Shown here in pieces: positions 11,203-23,188 of a stretch of 64,000 nucleotides of DNA (positions are counted from its first letter, which is position 1; every line of letters starts with the position of its first letter). The stretch covers positions 186,001 to 250,000 of the forward strand of contig JABYQQ010000003.1 in the NCBI GenBank assembly GCA_022605405.1, written 5' to 3'. Made by a program: the position numbers and the translations under genes. A model generated the notes under the pieces. The model had not been told where the DNA came from. It ran no database searches and saw nothing but the letters and a program-made list of their open reading frames with translations. Source of the DNA: Earliella scabrosa. Taxonomy: Eukaryota; Basidiomycota; Agaricomycetes; Polyporales; Polyporaceae.

Positions 11203-11794
11203 ACCAAGTATGACTATGCACGCGCATGTGAGGTAGCGGTGTTCAGTGACTACTACTACTCAGTAACGTACACATGTTTGTGCGCATGCCAGTATACTCG
11301 CTCCGCACAAGCGCCTATCCGAGTGATGCTTGCTATCAGCTACCTTCGACTTGCCTTTGACATAGTGTAGCTCAGCGATAACTTCGCCAGTTCAGATTGC
11401 ACGTACGTCTCAGTTCTTTCGACCGGTTGACTAGAGACCGATTGACTATCCTACCCTGCAGCTTATTGTAGGGAGTTTCCTCTCTGGCAATTCTTCTCCA
11501 GAGTCTGTACATCGGAGTCAGGCTATTGCCAGTCACCGGCTACAGCTATTCAGCATCATATCGACATTGAACGGCGTCCACGCTCAGAGCTCGTGTAGCC
11601 TCGCCCGTGACCCATCGTGTGTTTCGACCACGAGGCCGCGTCACGGTTTTCGCCCGTATGCATGATGATGCACCTGAACCTCCAGTAGAACTTCTCAGCA
11701 CGCTATACGATCCATGGGTTGTGCTCACTCTCTCACATCCTGGTTTCATACTACTAACAAGAACCATGCGGAGATCGGAGACAATGGGACCATC
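11203..11794. other. Intergenic region before the HET gene
   Basis: No gene is seen. The stretch contains TG/CA-rich sequence and short frames on both strands without coding character. Confidence 0.5.
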
Positions 11795-14122
11795 ATGAGT
11801 AACAACTGCAACAACGCGTCTGCAAGCCAGCCTTCCGCTCGTCCGCCGTTAGAGTCCTGCATACAACCGGCAAGCACGTCACTACCTGCATCTAGCACCG
11901 ACAATATGCGCCTAGACGTGTCCAGGTAGGTGTATCTAAGATGCCCTTGCTGCGACGAACTGACAGACATCTCGCATGGTAGGGCTGCTCCCATGCTACC
12001 CAGACCTCCCTCTCTCTGCGAAGCCTGCTGGAAAGGCCCTTTCGCAGCGCATCTCGGGCTCCTCAGTGAGCCGCTGGACCTCTCTGCCAGCGACGAGTCC
12101 GTGCGTGGGGGATACGCATATACGACTTCGTGGGCAGCGCTCGAGTCCCGTGCTTCCGCGCCCGGACGACCAGACTCAGGATGTCAGTGGTGTCGGCTCG
12201 TGCTAGACACGCGCGAAGAGGAGGACACTTCAACTGCACCGCTGCGCGTGGTCGTTGGAGACCGCGGGGAGCTCCGCAGAGCATGCACCCCGCAGGGCAC
12301 CCAGGGACTGTCGATCTACATCAATGGGAGGCACGGCTTTGCGGGGCACGTGTACACTGGTTCAGGTCGGTCGTGGGCTATGTTTTAGGTTACGGACCTG
12401 CGTTGAGATATAAGCACCGTTACAGATGACCCCGCGGCGCCCTACATCGTTGCACGCACGCGTGTCCTCGAAGTGGGCTCCCCGCGCGCCCTCGCCCTTG
12501 CAAGTGAGTGTATCGACGAATGCATGAACGGACATTCACGCTGCAGCGCTCTGGCCGGTGCTGCCGAGGCCGCCCTCCCTACCCGCCTGGTGGACTGCTC
12601 CGACCCCGACCACCCGCGCCTCGTCTCAACAGGAGGCACTCACGGCGCATACCTGGCGCTCAGCTACGTATGGGGCGAGCCGCAGCCGCACAGCACTACC
12701 CTATCCAACCTCTCCGACTATGCGGACGAGATCGCCTCCACACGCCTACCCCAGACGATCCGCGACGCAATCCACGTCACGCACGCGCTCGGATTCCGTT
12801 TCCTCTGGGCGGACAGCCTGTGCATCATCCAGGATTCAGACGAGGACAAGCGGCGAGAGATTGGGCGTATGCGCCATATCTACCGCAATGCACGCCTCAC
12901 TATCATCGCCTCCAGCGCGCCCCGGGTCGGTGCAGGCTTCCTCCAAGACCGCCCATCAGACGTGACGGAAGACGGGGTTTCATCCGACATCACGCTTCCG
13001 TTCATCTGTCCCCTACGCTCCGATTCCTCGGCCGAGCAACTAGTGGGAACGGTGCACATCTCCCCAAAATCAACAAGGAGCGACCCCTTCGGGTATAACC
13101 ACCTACCATGCGACCCCGGTCGAGAGCCCATTAGCGGGCGGGGCTGGTGCCTGCAAGAGTACTTCATGTCCACCCGCGCGCTCCTTTTCACTTCGCATGC
13201 ACTCCTCTTCAGGTGCCAAACCACAACGCTGAGCATCGGCGGTGCATATTACGATACATACTACGACCGATGCCTGCCCGATTCGCTTTTCCTCCCCGAC
13301 CCACAGCCTAATGTCGTGCCCGACTCCAAGACGTATGAAACGCTCCGTTGGGCGTGGCTGACGGCTATGGAGGACTACACCCGGCGCGCGGTCACCCTCC
13401 CATCGGACAAGCTCGTTGCATGCGGCGGGCTCGCAGAGGAGTTCGCGCGCATATTCCGCTCTGACTATCTCGCCGGCCTCTGGCGCACGACGCTCCTGTG
13501 CGACCTGCTCTGGCGCATCAGCAGCTACCAGGGGAGCCTCACCCGTCCTGCGGGGTACCGCGCGCCATCATGGTCCTGGGCCTCCGTCGACGGGGCGGTC
13601 TTCCCTGGCAGTCCTGAGGTCGGGCAGGCACTCGCCGACGTTGTCCAGGCGGAGGTCGTACTGGAGGATGCCGCGCTGCCATATGGGCAGGTCACGGGGG
13701 CGCTGCTTGTCCTGCGCGCGGCACTCGTGTCCTGCGTGTGCCACAAGGAGGATGAGATACATCGATTTTCTTTTCAGCCTGCCACGGATTCGAGTGCGTC
13801 AGTTCGGGGAAATGTCATCGGCACGGCTGCTACGGAGTTCTTCGGGTCTGGGAGCATTGATTGCGAAGAGGACGAAGGGGCCACACAGGATGCCTGGATT
13901 GTTCCCCTCTGGGGAAGTAAAGGCATGATGGAGGGGCTCGTCGTCATCCCTGCCGATTCTAGGTCCAATTGCAACGGTCTGTTAGGAGCGAAGAGCGGTA
14001 GAAAGCTCCAGGCGTATCGCAGAATCGGGTACATGGTCATGCGTATGCACGGCAAGTTGAAGGGCATCTCTGCTCTGGACTGGATCTCCGAGCAGCCGAT
14101 GGCAGAATTTGAGCTTGTATGA
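11795..14122 (+). CDS. Heterokaryon incompatibility (HET) domain protein
   Basis: Exons 11795..11925, 11983..12365 and 12426..14122; 736 residues. The first intron (57 nt, gtaggt...tggtag) removes an in-frame TAG at 11927-11929 and joins MRLDVSR to AAPMLPRPP. A cysteine-containing N-terminal region is followed by a clear HET domain from about 230: YLALSYVWGEPQ, then RFLWADSLCIIQDSDEDKRR and MRHIYRNARLTIIASSAP, and later GRGWCLQEYFMSTRALLF. The C-terminal part carries YRAPSWSWASVDG, usual in this family. HET proteins mediate non-self recognition and cell death in ascomycetes; in basidiomycetes the family is expanded and mostly untested. The exact start is uncertain because other in-frame ATGs lie upstream. 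Confidence 0.87.
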
Positions 14123-14754
14123 ACGTACATAGATCCACGATAGCATGCATTGAGTACCTACCAAGTATACCTGATCAGATTCACTGTTTCTATCGAGTCC
14201 TTTACTGTCCCACGGCAGATTAGTCTTCTCTATGTCAGAGCGAATTAACGAGGGAATAGGCAGATACCTTGGAGGTGGGTTGGTAGGGCTGGGCCGGCGA
14301 CGCCCCACACGTAGTTGAGCGCGACGTAGATATTATGGTCGCGGTCGGTGGTGGTTAGTATATTCTCCACCGTCTGCGTTGGTTCTCATCACCGCGGCTG
14401 CTGGGTAGTACCCGTCAAGTTGGCCTATTCCTCTTGTAGCATGAGGGTCTGATTCTCTTTCTGTAACAAGGGATAAGTTGAGGGTGTAGAAAGACGCACA
14501 AGGTCGGTGCATCATAGCATAAGTAGTTGAAGACCCTGATGACCATACTTACATGACAAATACATGATGATGATGAGGATGGCCCGATGCCACTGGGCGT
14601 TTATGTATGTGCCAGTGGCTAGAGCGCATCTGGGCGTCCATACAGTGATACACCCTCGTCCGTCCCATCCTCAGCTTGTAGGCCTGCACCAACACGCATC
14701 TGCCTCTGAGGTGCCGGACCCCTTCTGCCTACCGTCGTCCTCGGCCCATAATCC
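14123..14754. other. Intergenic region between HET gene and desaturase
   Basis: About 630 nt without a supported gene. A short GATGATGAT run lies near 14566. The last 100 nt are C/T-rich leader sequence for the desaturase. Confidence 0.5.
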
Positions 14755-16562
14755 ATGGGTGTTCCTCCTACGCAAGTCTGGACCCGCGAGCAGGTCGCGA
14801 CCCGGATCCTCGCCGGCGACACCGTCTTCGTCCTGAACGGCAACCTCGTCCGCGTCCCGCCCTCCTGGCTCACGGCGCACCCCGGCGGCACACTCTCGAT
14901 TCTGCACTACGTCGGGCGCGATGCGACGGACGAAGTCGAGGCGTTCCACTCGGAGGAGTCCCTCCAGAAGATGAAGGGCTTCGTCATCGGCCGCGTCGAG
15001 ACGGGCGAGGATGGCTGGGTGCCGTTCGTGCCCCCGATCGCGAATGGGTGGGTCCGGCGGGTGGGCAGGAGCGGAAAGATGGAGTGGTACAACGAGGCAC
15101 GCCCTGTGCGGCCTGCGGAGGACAGCGCGGGTTCGGACGCCCCTGCGTCTGAGATCCTGCTCACGAAGGGGAGCGGCGAGTTCGCGGAGACGGGCCCTAC
15201 ACTCGCGCAGTTGCAGCCAATCCCGAACGGACTGTCCCCGAAGACGGAGAAGATGCACTCGGACGCGTACAAGGAGCTACACAGGCGGGTCATCGACGCG
15301 GGTCTGTACCAGACGCGGTATATTGCCGGGTACGGACCGGAGGTCGTTCGCTATACCCTCCTCGCTGCTACGGCTGCGGTGTGCTACCAAAAGGGCTGGC
15401 TGGTAGCCAGTGCCCTCTTCCTCGGGCTGTTCTGGCAGCAGCTCACGTTCTTTGCGCATGACCTTGGACATGTCGGTGTCACACACAACTGGACGCTTGA
15501 CCGTCTCATCTCTATTTTCATCGCGGACTGTGTGGGTGGGCTCAGCATAGGTTGGTGGGTTCATGTGAGTACGCTAGTTCTTGCCCCATCGCATGCTAGC
15601 TCATCGCGGTCCTGCAGAATCATAATGTGCATCATCGTAAGTCTACCTACCTCCTTGCGCGGAACTCTACTGACAGGCATGTGGGACTGGAGTGGTCACT
15701 AATCATCCTTCTCAGTACGTGCTCAGACCTTTCACCCCTATGCATTCACTGACATGAATGATAGCGACCCCGACATCCAGCACCTCCCCTTCTTCGCCAT
15801 CTCCCCCGTCTTCCTGAAGTCCCTCTGGTCCTCGTACTACAAGCGCGAGTTGACCTTCGACGCGGCTAGCAAGTTCCTCATTTCCCTCCAGCACAAGCTT
15901 TTCTACATCGTCCTCTCCCTCGCCCGCTTCAACCTCTACGCCAACTCGTACGGCTATCTCGCCAAGACCGCGTTTGAGCCCAAGAAATACCGCGGAGGCC
16001 GCTGGTGGTGGTGGGCCGAGATCGCCGGGCTCGGCCTCTTCTACGCCTGGTTCGGCGCCGTGCTCAAGGGCTGTGGGTCGTGGCAGAACGCGCTCGTCTA
16101 CCTGCTCGTCAGCCACATCGCCGCCAGCCCGGTACACGTACAGGTGAGTACTGCTTGTACGTACGACTCTCGCCCTGAAGCCGGCTAACGCGGTCTGGCA
16201 CGCAGATCGTGCTCTCGCATTTCTCGCGTTCGACTGCGGACCTCGGTCCAGTGGAGTCGTTCTTCGCGCGGCAGCTCCGGACGACTGTGGACGTGATTTG
16301 CTCTCCCAGCATCGAGTTCATCCACGGCGGGCTGCACTTGCAGGTGACGCATCATCTGTTCCCTCGTCTGCCTCGCCACAATCTCCGAGAAGCGAGCCTG
16401 CTCGTGAAGGAGTTTGCGAAGGAACGGGGCCTCGAATATGCCGAGTTCGGCTTCATAGAAGGCAACGAGGAAGTGAACGGCGTGTTGAAGCAGGTTGCTG
16501 ACCAGATCAAAATCATCGGAATGGTAGCAGATAGCGAAGTCAGGGAAGCGATGAAAACCTAG
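14755..16562 (+). CDS. Cytochrome b5-fused Delta8-sphingolipid-type desaturase
   Basis: Exons 14755..15564, 15618..15636, 15693..15714, 15765..16143 and 16206..16562; 528 residues. The N-terminus is a cytochrome b5 domain with the haem motif HPGG at 42-45. Membrane segments and three histidine boxes follow: HDLGH at about 235, HNVHH at about 272 and QVTHH at about 456. The glutamine-led third box is the hallmark of front-end desaturases. Fungal members with this layout introduce the Delta8 double bond in the sphingoid base of glucosylceramide in the ER; Delta6/Delta5 fatty-acid activity is the alternative. The second box is encoded by a 19-nt exon followed by a 22-nt exon, and the frame HNVHH-LVTNHPSHDPDIQH is restored only with both. 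The acceptor at 15691-15692 was chosen because it alone gives LVTNHP. Confidence 0.88.
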
Positions 16563-16827
16563 CGGTCGTCTTTGGTGTATGTTTGGTGGGATCTCAATAG
16601 AATTAGACTGCATGGGTATCCGCGCCCATGGTGCAACTTTCCAAACGTTGCTCTCGCAAACCAATGTTCGGATGGGACGGCCAACAAAATATGTGATCAT
16701 CATATTCATGCATGTGGCATATGATGCTATATGACCCCGGGCGTGCCAGTTTTTGAGTACATGGGAAGTGCGAGTGGGAGCATAGTGCAGATGTCGTACA
16801 GGAAGAGAAGAAGGCAGATACAAGTAT

Positions 16828-17633
16828 TTACTTCTTCTTGTTGGCCTCCTCCTCGGCCTTCTGCATATTCGATGGATGGTGAATAGGCGCACTTTACAAT
16901 GCAGGATGTGAGTACACGAACCTTCGCTTCCCGGATCTTGCGCTTGCCCTCGTTGCGGGCGGATGCACGCTCGTTGCGAAGGGTGCGGTAGGCCTGGAAC
17001 TCGCGCTCCTCGGCGGTGATTTGACGGGGAGCCTCGCGGACAAACGAGGCGGGAAGGGCGATGGGCGCACGGGTGGTAGCAGCGGTAAGGTCGTCGCCCT
17101 ACGGAAGGATTGCGATTCAAAACACGATCACGATCCATGCTTGCAGATATACGTACCGTGGAGTCGCCCTTCTTGGGCTTCTTCGCGTTGCGGGGGAAGA
17201 CAATCAGGCGGGCCTTGTAGGCCTTGAGACGCTCCACGTTCACCGCCTTGCCCTCCTCGCTCAGGTTCCGCCTCCGGTGGTCGACGACGATGCCGATACC
17301 ACGCGCCTCCTTCTTGCCGATACCAGCCTCCTTGAGCTCAGCCAGGGTGAAGCCACGGCCCTCGCGGATTTTCCTGTTGTAGCGAACGGTCTGTGCGCGG
17401 ACGGCGGGGCGGAGGAGGGTGAGGGGGCGGACGCCGAGCTTGGCGGCCTTCGCCTGACGGGCCTGGCGACGGCGAAGCTTGCGGCCGGGTTGGTCGAACC
17501 AGGTGCGGACACGGCTCTGCCAGTCCTTCCGGAAGTGGTTGGCGTGGAGGACTGCAGATCATAGGCTTAAGTCTCATGCTTCCCATTCACGAGTCGAAGC
17601 CTTGTACGAACCGTTGTTGTGTGCGAAACCCAT
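16828..17633 (-). CDS. RPL13: 60S ribosomal protein L13 (eL13)
   Basis: Minus-strand exons 17612..17633, 17157..17551, 16922..17098 and 16828..16860; 208 residues, close to the usual 206-211. The start is [19 protein letters not shown], followed by [20 protein letters not shown], the eL13 signature. The product is a structural protein of the cytosolic large subunit. The first coding exon is 22 nt and splits codon 8; the last is 33 nt and ends in NKKK. All introns are 58-61 nt with GT-AG ends. It is divergent from the MetE-like gene across about 1 kb. No snoRNA was recognised in the introns, though they were not searched systematically. Confidence 0.95.
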
Positions 17634-18681
17634 GTCTTAGTCTGCAAACGCAAATGCAGCGGTCAGGATACAAGTTTGAGGCAGGGACACAGAAGATGCC
17701 AGATGTAGGGTTTGTCGCTCCATCCGTCATCCGTTCGGTCAATCCAGCTAGTTCCTGCACGAATTCCACAGAAACGATATGGTCGACCGTACAAACGGCA
17801 TCCGTGGAAACGATCCTGCAGCATTTCGAGAGCGTATACGGGCATACTCACCTTGAAGGGGGTCTTGAGGAGGCGTTCACAAATTCTGGCCTATCTCACT
17901 GAGGCGCCTCAGAGCCTGGCGGAGTTCTGGTCGTGGGAATAAGGCCGGCTCGGACGTCCGGCGGCTGATCCGGAGACCGAGATCTCCCATACTGAACGCT
18001 GGATGCACCACGTTGATTGAACGGCACCATCATCTGACTCCTTCTGCAATCTTGCGTGCCACGAATACCCTACGATAATATTCAGCGGCGTAGTGCAGTT
18101 AGCTCGCTGACAACATGCGAGTTGGGACTGATCATTCTTCTCAGCGCTGTCACGGATCCCTCAGCGCGTCCGATCATGCTCGGTAGTAGGAGTAGCTCCC
18201 CAGTCTATCAGAAACTGACCCACATTTTGGTTTTCCGACCGATGCAGGTCCCTGCGAAGCTTACGCGGCACAAGAACAACTTCCTGACTGTCAACTTACG
18301 ACACCATCCCTGCTGCTACGCACGTCTGTGTGGTCTTCGACCGATGTTTTTGTTTGCAGCTTGCGAAAAGCACGGCCCTGCGCCGCATATTCTCACAAGT
18401 TGCATCGGGAACATCCGCATGTCACCCGCTGTCTGTGCCGTACACACCTCCATGCTTCAATGTCCGTTCTAGTCTATCGCATTGCTTCATACGAGCCTTG
18501 TCCCCGATCTGAGCGTGTCATTGGCAACGGCATGCTTCGATAGAACCGATCGCGGCGGGCACGCGGCAGCGCGGATATAAACTAGAGGCCGCTAGTGCTG
18601 GATGGCGTACAACTCCGCCTCTGCCTGGCCTCCTGTCCTCATCATTGCTAGATCATAACGGTCCCACATTTCTTCGCTAAA
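17634..18681. other. Divergent upstream region of RPL13 and MetE-like gene
   Basis: About 1 kb without a supported gene. An imperfect palindrome GAGGCGCCTC is at about 17901-17910. A plus-strand frame from 18056 (138 codons) has no recognisable composition. Part of this stretch probably contains the 5' UTRs. Confidence 0.5.
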
Positions 18682-20517
18682 ATGGATTCCCAACCATCTG
18701 CACCCGCGAAATTCATCCCCCACGTCGACCATGTGGGCTCGCTCCTTCGTCCCAAGGAGCTCCTCGAGAAACGCAACGCGTTTCATGCCGGGAAATGTTC
18801 TGCGGACGAGCTCCAGGCCGTTGAGGACGAGTCCGTTCCCAAGCTGGTGAAGCTGCAAAAGGACCTAGGCCTCACTATCATCAACGATGGCGAAATCCGA
18901 AGGTGCTCTATTGAGTCCATGTCATCTGTTGGGACTTTGTGCTAATGGTTGCTTTCCGTTCACAGGGTCGTTTACAACCATGGTATCTTCGAAACTCTGG
19001 AAGGCATGACTGTTGTTCAGGACCGTGCGTGGAGTTCTCCCGCGTTTGCTATTGCTATAGGTCATTGACCGCACAATTCAGGGCCGTTTACGGAATACAT
19101 GGCACGTTGCCTCATGGTACCTCGGACAAGCCGGGTGGAGTACTAATGAATTCATTAGCCATACCTCCCTTACGTGTCCTTATTCAAAGGAATGGGCGTC
19201 CAAGGCTTCACCTCCGTGAAGTGCACGGTGATCGATTCTCGCTAACCTCCCTCTGAAATATGCTAATAACCGAACACAGGGCAAGATTCGCCGCGCCAAG
19301 CCCATCTACACCCATGAGTTCTTATCCCTGAAGCAACATGTATCACCGGAGGTAGGGTAGGCGGTCATCTACGTGTGTGCAATGTTGACCAAGACCAAAA
19401 TTTAGGACGTGCCGAACCTCAAGATAACGATTTGTGGCCCGACGTGGATGCACCTCCGGCATGGGTCAGAATACACCTACGACCATGCCGTCTACAAGAA
19501 TGATGGTGGGAGCAGTTCACAACGGAAAAGTTAAGAGACGAGCTGACTTGTATGGGTGGTTACAGAGGAATACTTCGCCGACCTCGTGACAGCGTTCCGA
19601 GAGGAAATCAACGATCTGTACAACCTCGGATGCCGGCGCATCCAGTTCGACGATCCCGGATTCGCATTCTACTGCTCTCCCCTGACTATCAAGGGGATGG
19701 AAGCTCAGGGCGTGGAAGGCGAGAAATTGCTGGACATGCATATCGGTGTATATAACGCTGTCACGGCGAACCGACCGGCCGACTTGGTCATTAGTGTACA
19801 CACTTGTCGGGGCAACATGAAGGTATGTACGGGTACCACGCTGACCGGTGCATCCGTAACCTCCGGCCCTGCAGGGAATGCACTTCTCGGAAGGAAGCTA
19901 CGAGCCAGTCGCCAAGAAACTCTTCCAAGAGTTGGATGTAGATGCATTCTATGTGAGTGAATTATGCTCCTGAGTTGGCATTGTGATGGATGTGCCCAAC
20001 TGATCTGACTGAATGTGCCGCAGTTGGAGTATGACACCGATCGCGCGGGTGGACTTGAGCCCCTGCGGTACCTGCCGTTGCACAAGCAAGTGTTCCTCGG
20101 TCTTGTTACGACCAAGAGCGGCGCAGTAAGTTGCATTGGCGGAAGGGCACTATTCCCTTATTGCGCAGCTTACGAGGCGGTGCCTTCCGCAGCTGGAGGA
20201 CATGGAGACGGTCAAGGCTCGGGTGCATCAGGCCGCACAGGTCCTCTCCGGGGGCGAGCCGGAACGATCGGTCGAGGATGCACTGAAGCAGTGAGTGCCT
20301 TCGTTGTGGCGGGGGAGCTATTCGTGTGCTGAGACCGTGGGCAAGGATCTCCATCAGCCCACAGTGCGGGTTCGCGTCGGTGTTTGAGGGGAACCCTATT
20401 ACGGAAGAAGTAAGTGGCTCGTGCGGTGTGCGAGGCTCCTGGGACTGACGGCGGACACAGGAGCAGCGGGCCAAGCTGGCGCTGGTGGTCGAGGCGGCGA
20501 AGGAAATCTGGGGCTGA
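18682..20517 (+). CDS. Cobalamin-independent methionine synthase-like (MetE C-terminal domain) enzyme
   Basis: Twelve exons: 18682..18902, 18966..19024, 19082..19101, 19159..19227, 19280..19351, 19406..19505, 19566..19822, 19875..19952, 20024..20125, 20193..20290, 20346..20409 and 20461..20517; 398 residues. At half the length of true MetE, it is the short single-barrel type related to UROD/MetE enzymes and vitamin B12-independent methyltransferases. Landmarks: FIPHVDHVGSLLRPKELLE, CGPTWMHLRH, RRIQFDDPGFAFYC, VISVHTCRGN, FYLEYDTDRAGG and SPQCGFASVFEGNP. The His of HTCRGN, Glu of LEYD and Cys of SPQCGF are the likely zinc/thiol ligands. The substrate is unknown; homocysteine or another thiol is plausible. 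The third intron appears to be GC-AG (gcacgt...attag) with a TACTAAT branch-like site; a GT start one step later breaks the frame. Confidence 0.85.
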
Positions 20518-21094
20518 GGGCAGCAGGCAGGAGCAGCAGGCGAGAGGAGGCCGATGACATCATAGCTGCGCTTGGGTTTGGGCTTGACGTAGTGCACCAT
20601 CATAACACACACTTGCGGATTTGTGCGTCTGGGCGGGCGGCGGCGGGTCACGCTGCTCGATGACGAACGGCGCTGGCGGGCAGGCCGGCGCGGGCGGAAG
20701 AGGCGGAAGACGGCCGAGGGGAGGGCGGCGGCGGAGGAGCGGATGGAGAGCTGGGCAGAGCCTGGCAGAGCCCCGGGTCTGCGAGCTTGGCCTGCGAGTC
20801 GCTCCAGCTCCCTCGGGTACGGAAACGCGCAGGTATTTGGGTGGCCGTTCCCAACGCTCGAAGTACTCCCTTCCTTTCCTCTTCCTCCACCTTTCGCTGC
20901 TCTCGCTTCGCCGTCGCTCGCATCTCCTCGCGTCCGTCCTCCCATCGTGTCTGTACCGTAGCCCAAGCGGGCTCTATCCATACCTGCCCGTGTCCTTGGC
21001 GTGGGAGATCTGCCCGTACCTCCTGACTATCGCTCAATCCAACCTCCGCAAAGGCGTTCCTGCCGCCCTAAACAGCGCGGCAAGTGTTCAAATC
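20518..21094. other. Upstream region of the Pal1 gene
   Basis: No gene is seen. GC-rich, with GGCGGG-type repeats at 20630-20750, then a long C/T-rich tract (20870-20980) resembling a fungal promoter/5' UTR. Confidence 0.5.
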
Positions 21095-22678
21095 ATGCAA
21101 GTCTCTAAACATCACCCGCGGCACACCCCGGCCTCTGTTGATCCGTTCAACGACCCATCCAACATCTCTTACTCTTCTTACGGTCTCCCCACCCTCGCCA
21201 GGAACGCCCCGCCCCATCCGTCTGTTCCTCGTCAACCACCACCTCCTCCCCCCAAGTTCGTCGCCAAGTCCCAAACTCAGCGGCCTTACCAACCGACCGT
21301 CGGCAAGCGAGAGCACATCATGGACGCCGTTCGAGACACCGTAACCGTCCGGGGTAGCTCTGATCAGACTACTCGCACTAGAGTCGCTCGGAGTCAAACC
21401 GAGCTCCCTCCGTGAGTATCCAGCGTGCTGTGTCGTTGCCGATGTGACCTGATATCAACCCTCTCCGTCGCTTCCTTGTTTCTTCTCCCCTTTCCCTTCC
21501 TCCATCCCGTCATCAGGCCCACTCTCAGTCGGCCTGCCCCCCCTCCTATCTCCAGACGCTCCCACTCGCAAGACAACTCCATGGAGAAGGGCAAATCGTC
21601 CAAGTCAAAGAAGAAGGGCTCCTCCCATGCTGATGTCATCGATAGGCTGGATTTCTCAGGTGTTGGACCCAGTACGTTTTCTCCCGCATCAGTCTCGTGC
21701 TATCCCTTCAACTTCCTCTAGTGTTCCACCACGATGGTCCCTTCGATGCCTGTGCACCCTCTCGCAACCGTCATCGCACCAAGGCGCCCATGATGGCTTG
21801 GAGCGCGGGCCATGAGGCCGATGAGAGGGCTCTGGCGACCGCACAGCCCATCCAGCCAAGGTCCCCCGACGTCTTCATCCCCTATGAAGCTCCCAAGAAG
21901 AAGCACGACGCAATCGCAGAGGCGTGGGGCATTCATGAGCCCGAGCCCTTCGAGGACTTCTCTGCCGGAGGTGGAGCCACCGCCCGACCCAGCGGAGACT
22001 ACGGAAGGGGTAGCAACAGCTCCGGACGGCGAACCAAGGACGGGCGGGAAGCTCGTGATGTCTATCGCGAGTACCTCGAAGAGAACCACCCCTCTCCGGC
22101 ACGTCGCCCGACCAAGCGAACCATCCCTCCTCCCCAGCCCATTTTCGTACCCGAGAGCGATCTAGACGTGAACCCTCCATCCCCCACCAGCGCCGGCCCC
22201 GAGACGCCTAGCGGGAACGCTCCCAGGCGGAACAAGTCTATCATGCAACGCATCCGCAAGATGAGGGACTCGCCCAACGTCCCGGTGGGGAACTACGACG
22301 AAGATGGACGGAGGCGTGACCTCTCACCGTCTGCGTATGGTAAGAATCTTGACGATTAGCACAACATGTCTTCACAAATCCCTCTCCAGCCGACGAACGC
22401 ATCGCTCACAAGAACCCTTTCTAGGACGGTACGGGCGTGTCCCAAACTCGGCCCAGCCCACCTCTCCCTCTGACGATGCGTTTGTGTATGTTGAATCTGT
22501 GCCGATGAAGAAGGACAAGTCTCTTCCCACCCCGCCAAAGGACGGCACTCCTTCGGGAGAGAATGTAGACGGCTACTTCGACGGCGCGGAAGTTGGTGCC
22601 AGTGGTTCCGGTCTTGGGAGGAAGACAAGCCTTCTCAAGAAAGTGGGGACCGTAGTCAAGGGCCGCACGGCCAAGTAA
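21095..22678 (+). CDS. Pal1-family cell morphology protein
   Basis: Exons 21095..21411, 21517..21671, 21722..22339 and 22425..22678; 447 residues. The diagnostic Pal1 motif spans exons 2-3: MFHHDGPFDACAPSRNR, then APMMAWSAGHEADERALA. The N-terminus has a poly-Pro run and a basic KGKSSKSKKKGSS patch. The C-terminus is disordered (Pro/Ser/Lys) with SLPTPPKDGTPSGENVDGYF. In fission yeast Pal1 is a membrane-associated protein at growing tips that supports polarised growth, and relatives join endocytic coats. For the last intron the acceptor at 22422-22424 was chosen; the nearer acceptor at 22388-22389 gives a stop within 12 codons. Confidence 0.85.
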
Positions 22679-23188
22679 ACGATCCGCCTAGCCTCTCGAA
22701 GAGATGATCTTACGACTGTGACCGAGTATCGCAACTGTATGCTTTTCCACCCCGTCCACCTGTATCTCTCCAGAGCCCGTCTCACTGCTCACCATGTAGA
22801 CTAGTGTTACGTGGTCGTGTATAGAGGGACTCTATGCGTCTTCAGTACGCACATATCCTCCCCTTCTCCATCGTCTGCACCTATGTATGTATCCCGCTCC
22901 CTGCATCGGCTTTCTACCTTCGTCGTCCTACCGCGCGTAATCATTCCTTGTTCAAACGATACCGGTCTCCCTGATTCCCATCTACTATGGTTTCGGAGTC
23001 TGCTCCTTGTTTCACTGGTTCTCTCTACTTACCTTACGCGTCCACGAGTACCCAGCGCCGCAGTCCAAGATCCTCCTGTATGTATACCGAGCTCAATGGT
23101 CCCCGAATGAATACGCAGAAATGTGCTCGGAAAGTGATGGAAGTGCCGCCAATGTTATACACGGGTTTTGGTACTACTGCCAGCTACT
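22679..23188. other. Gap between convergent Pal1 and HIS7
   Basis: No gene is seen. It presumably holds two 3' UTRs and terminators. Confidence 0.5.

Noticed and set aside
18056..18472. 138-codon plus-strand frame between RPL13 and the MetE-like gene
   Set aside because: No family resemblance, and it lies in a divergent promoter.
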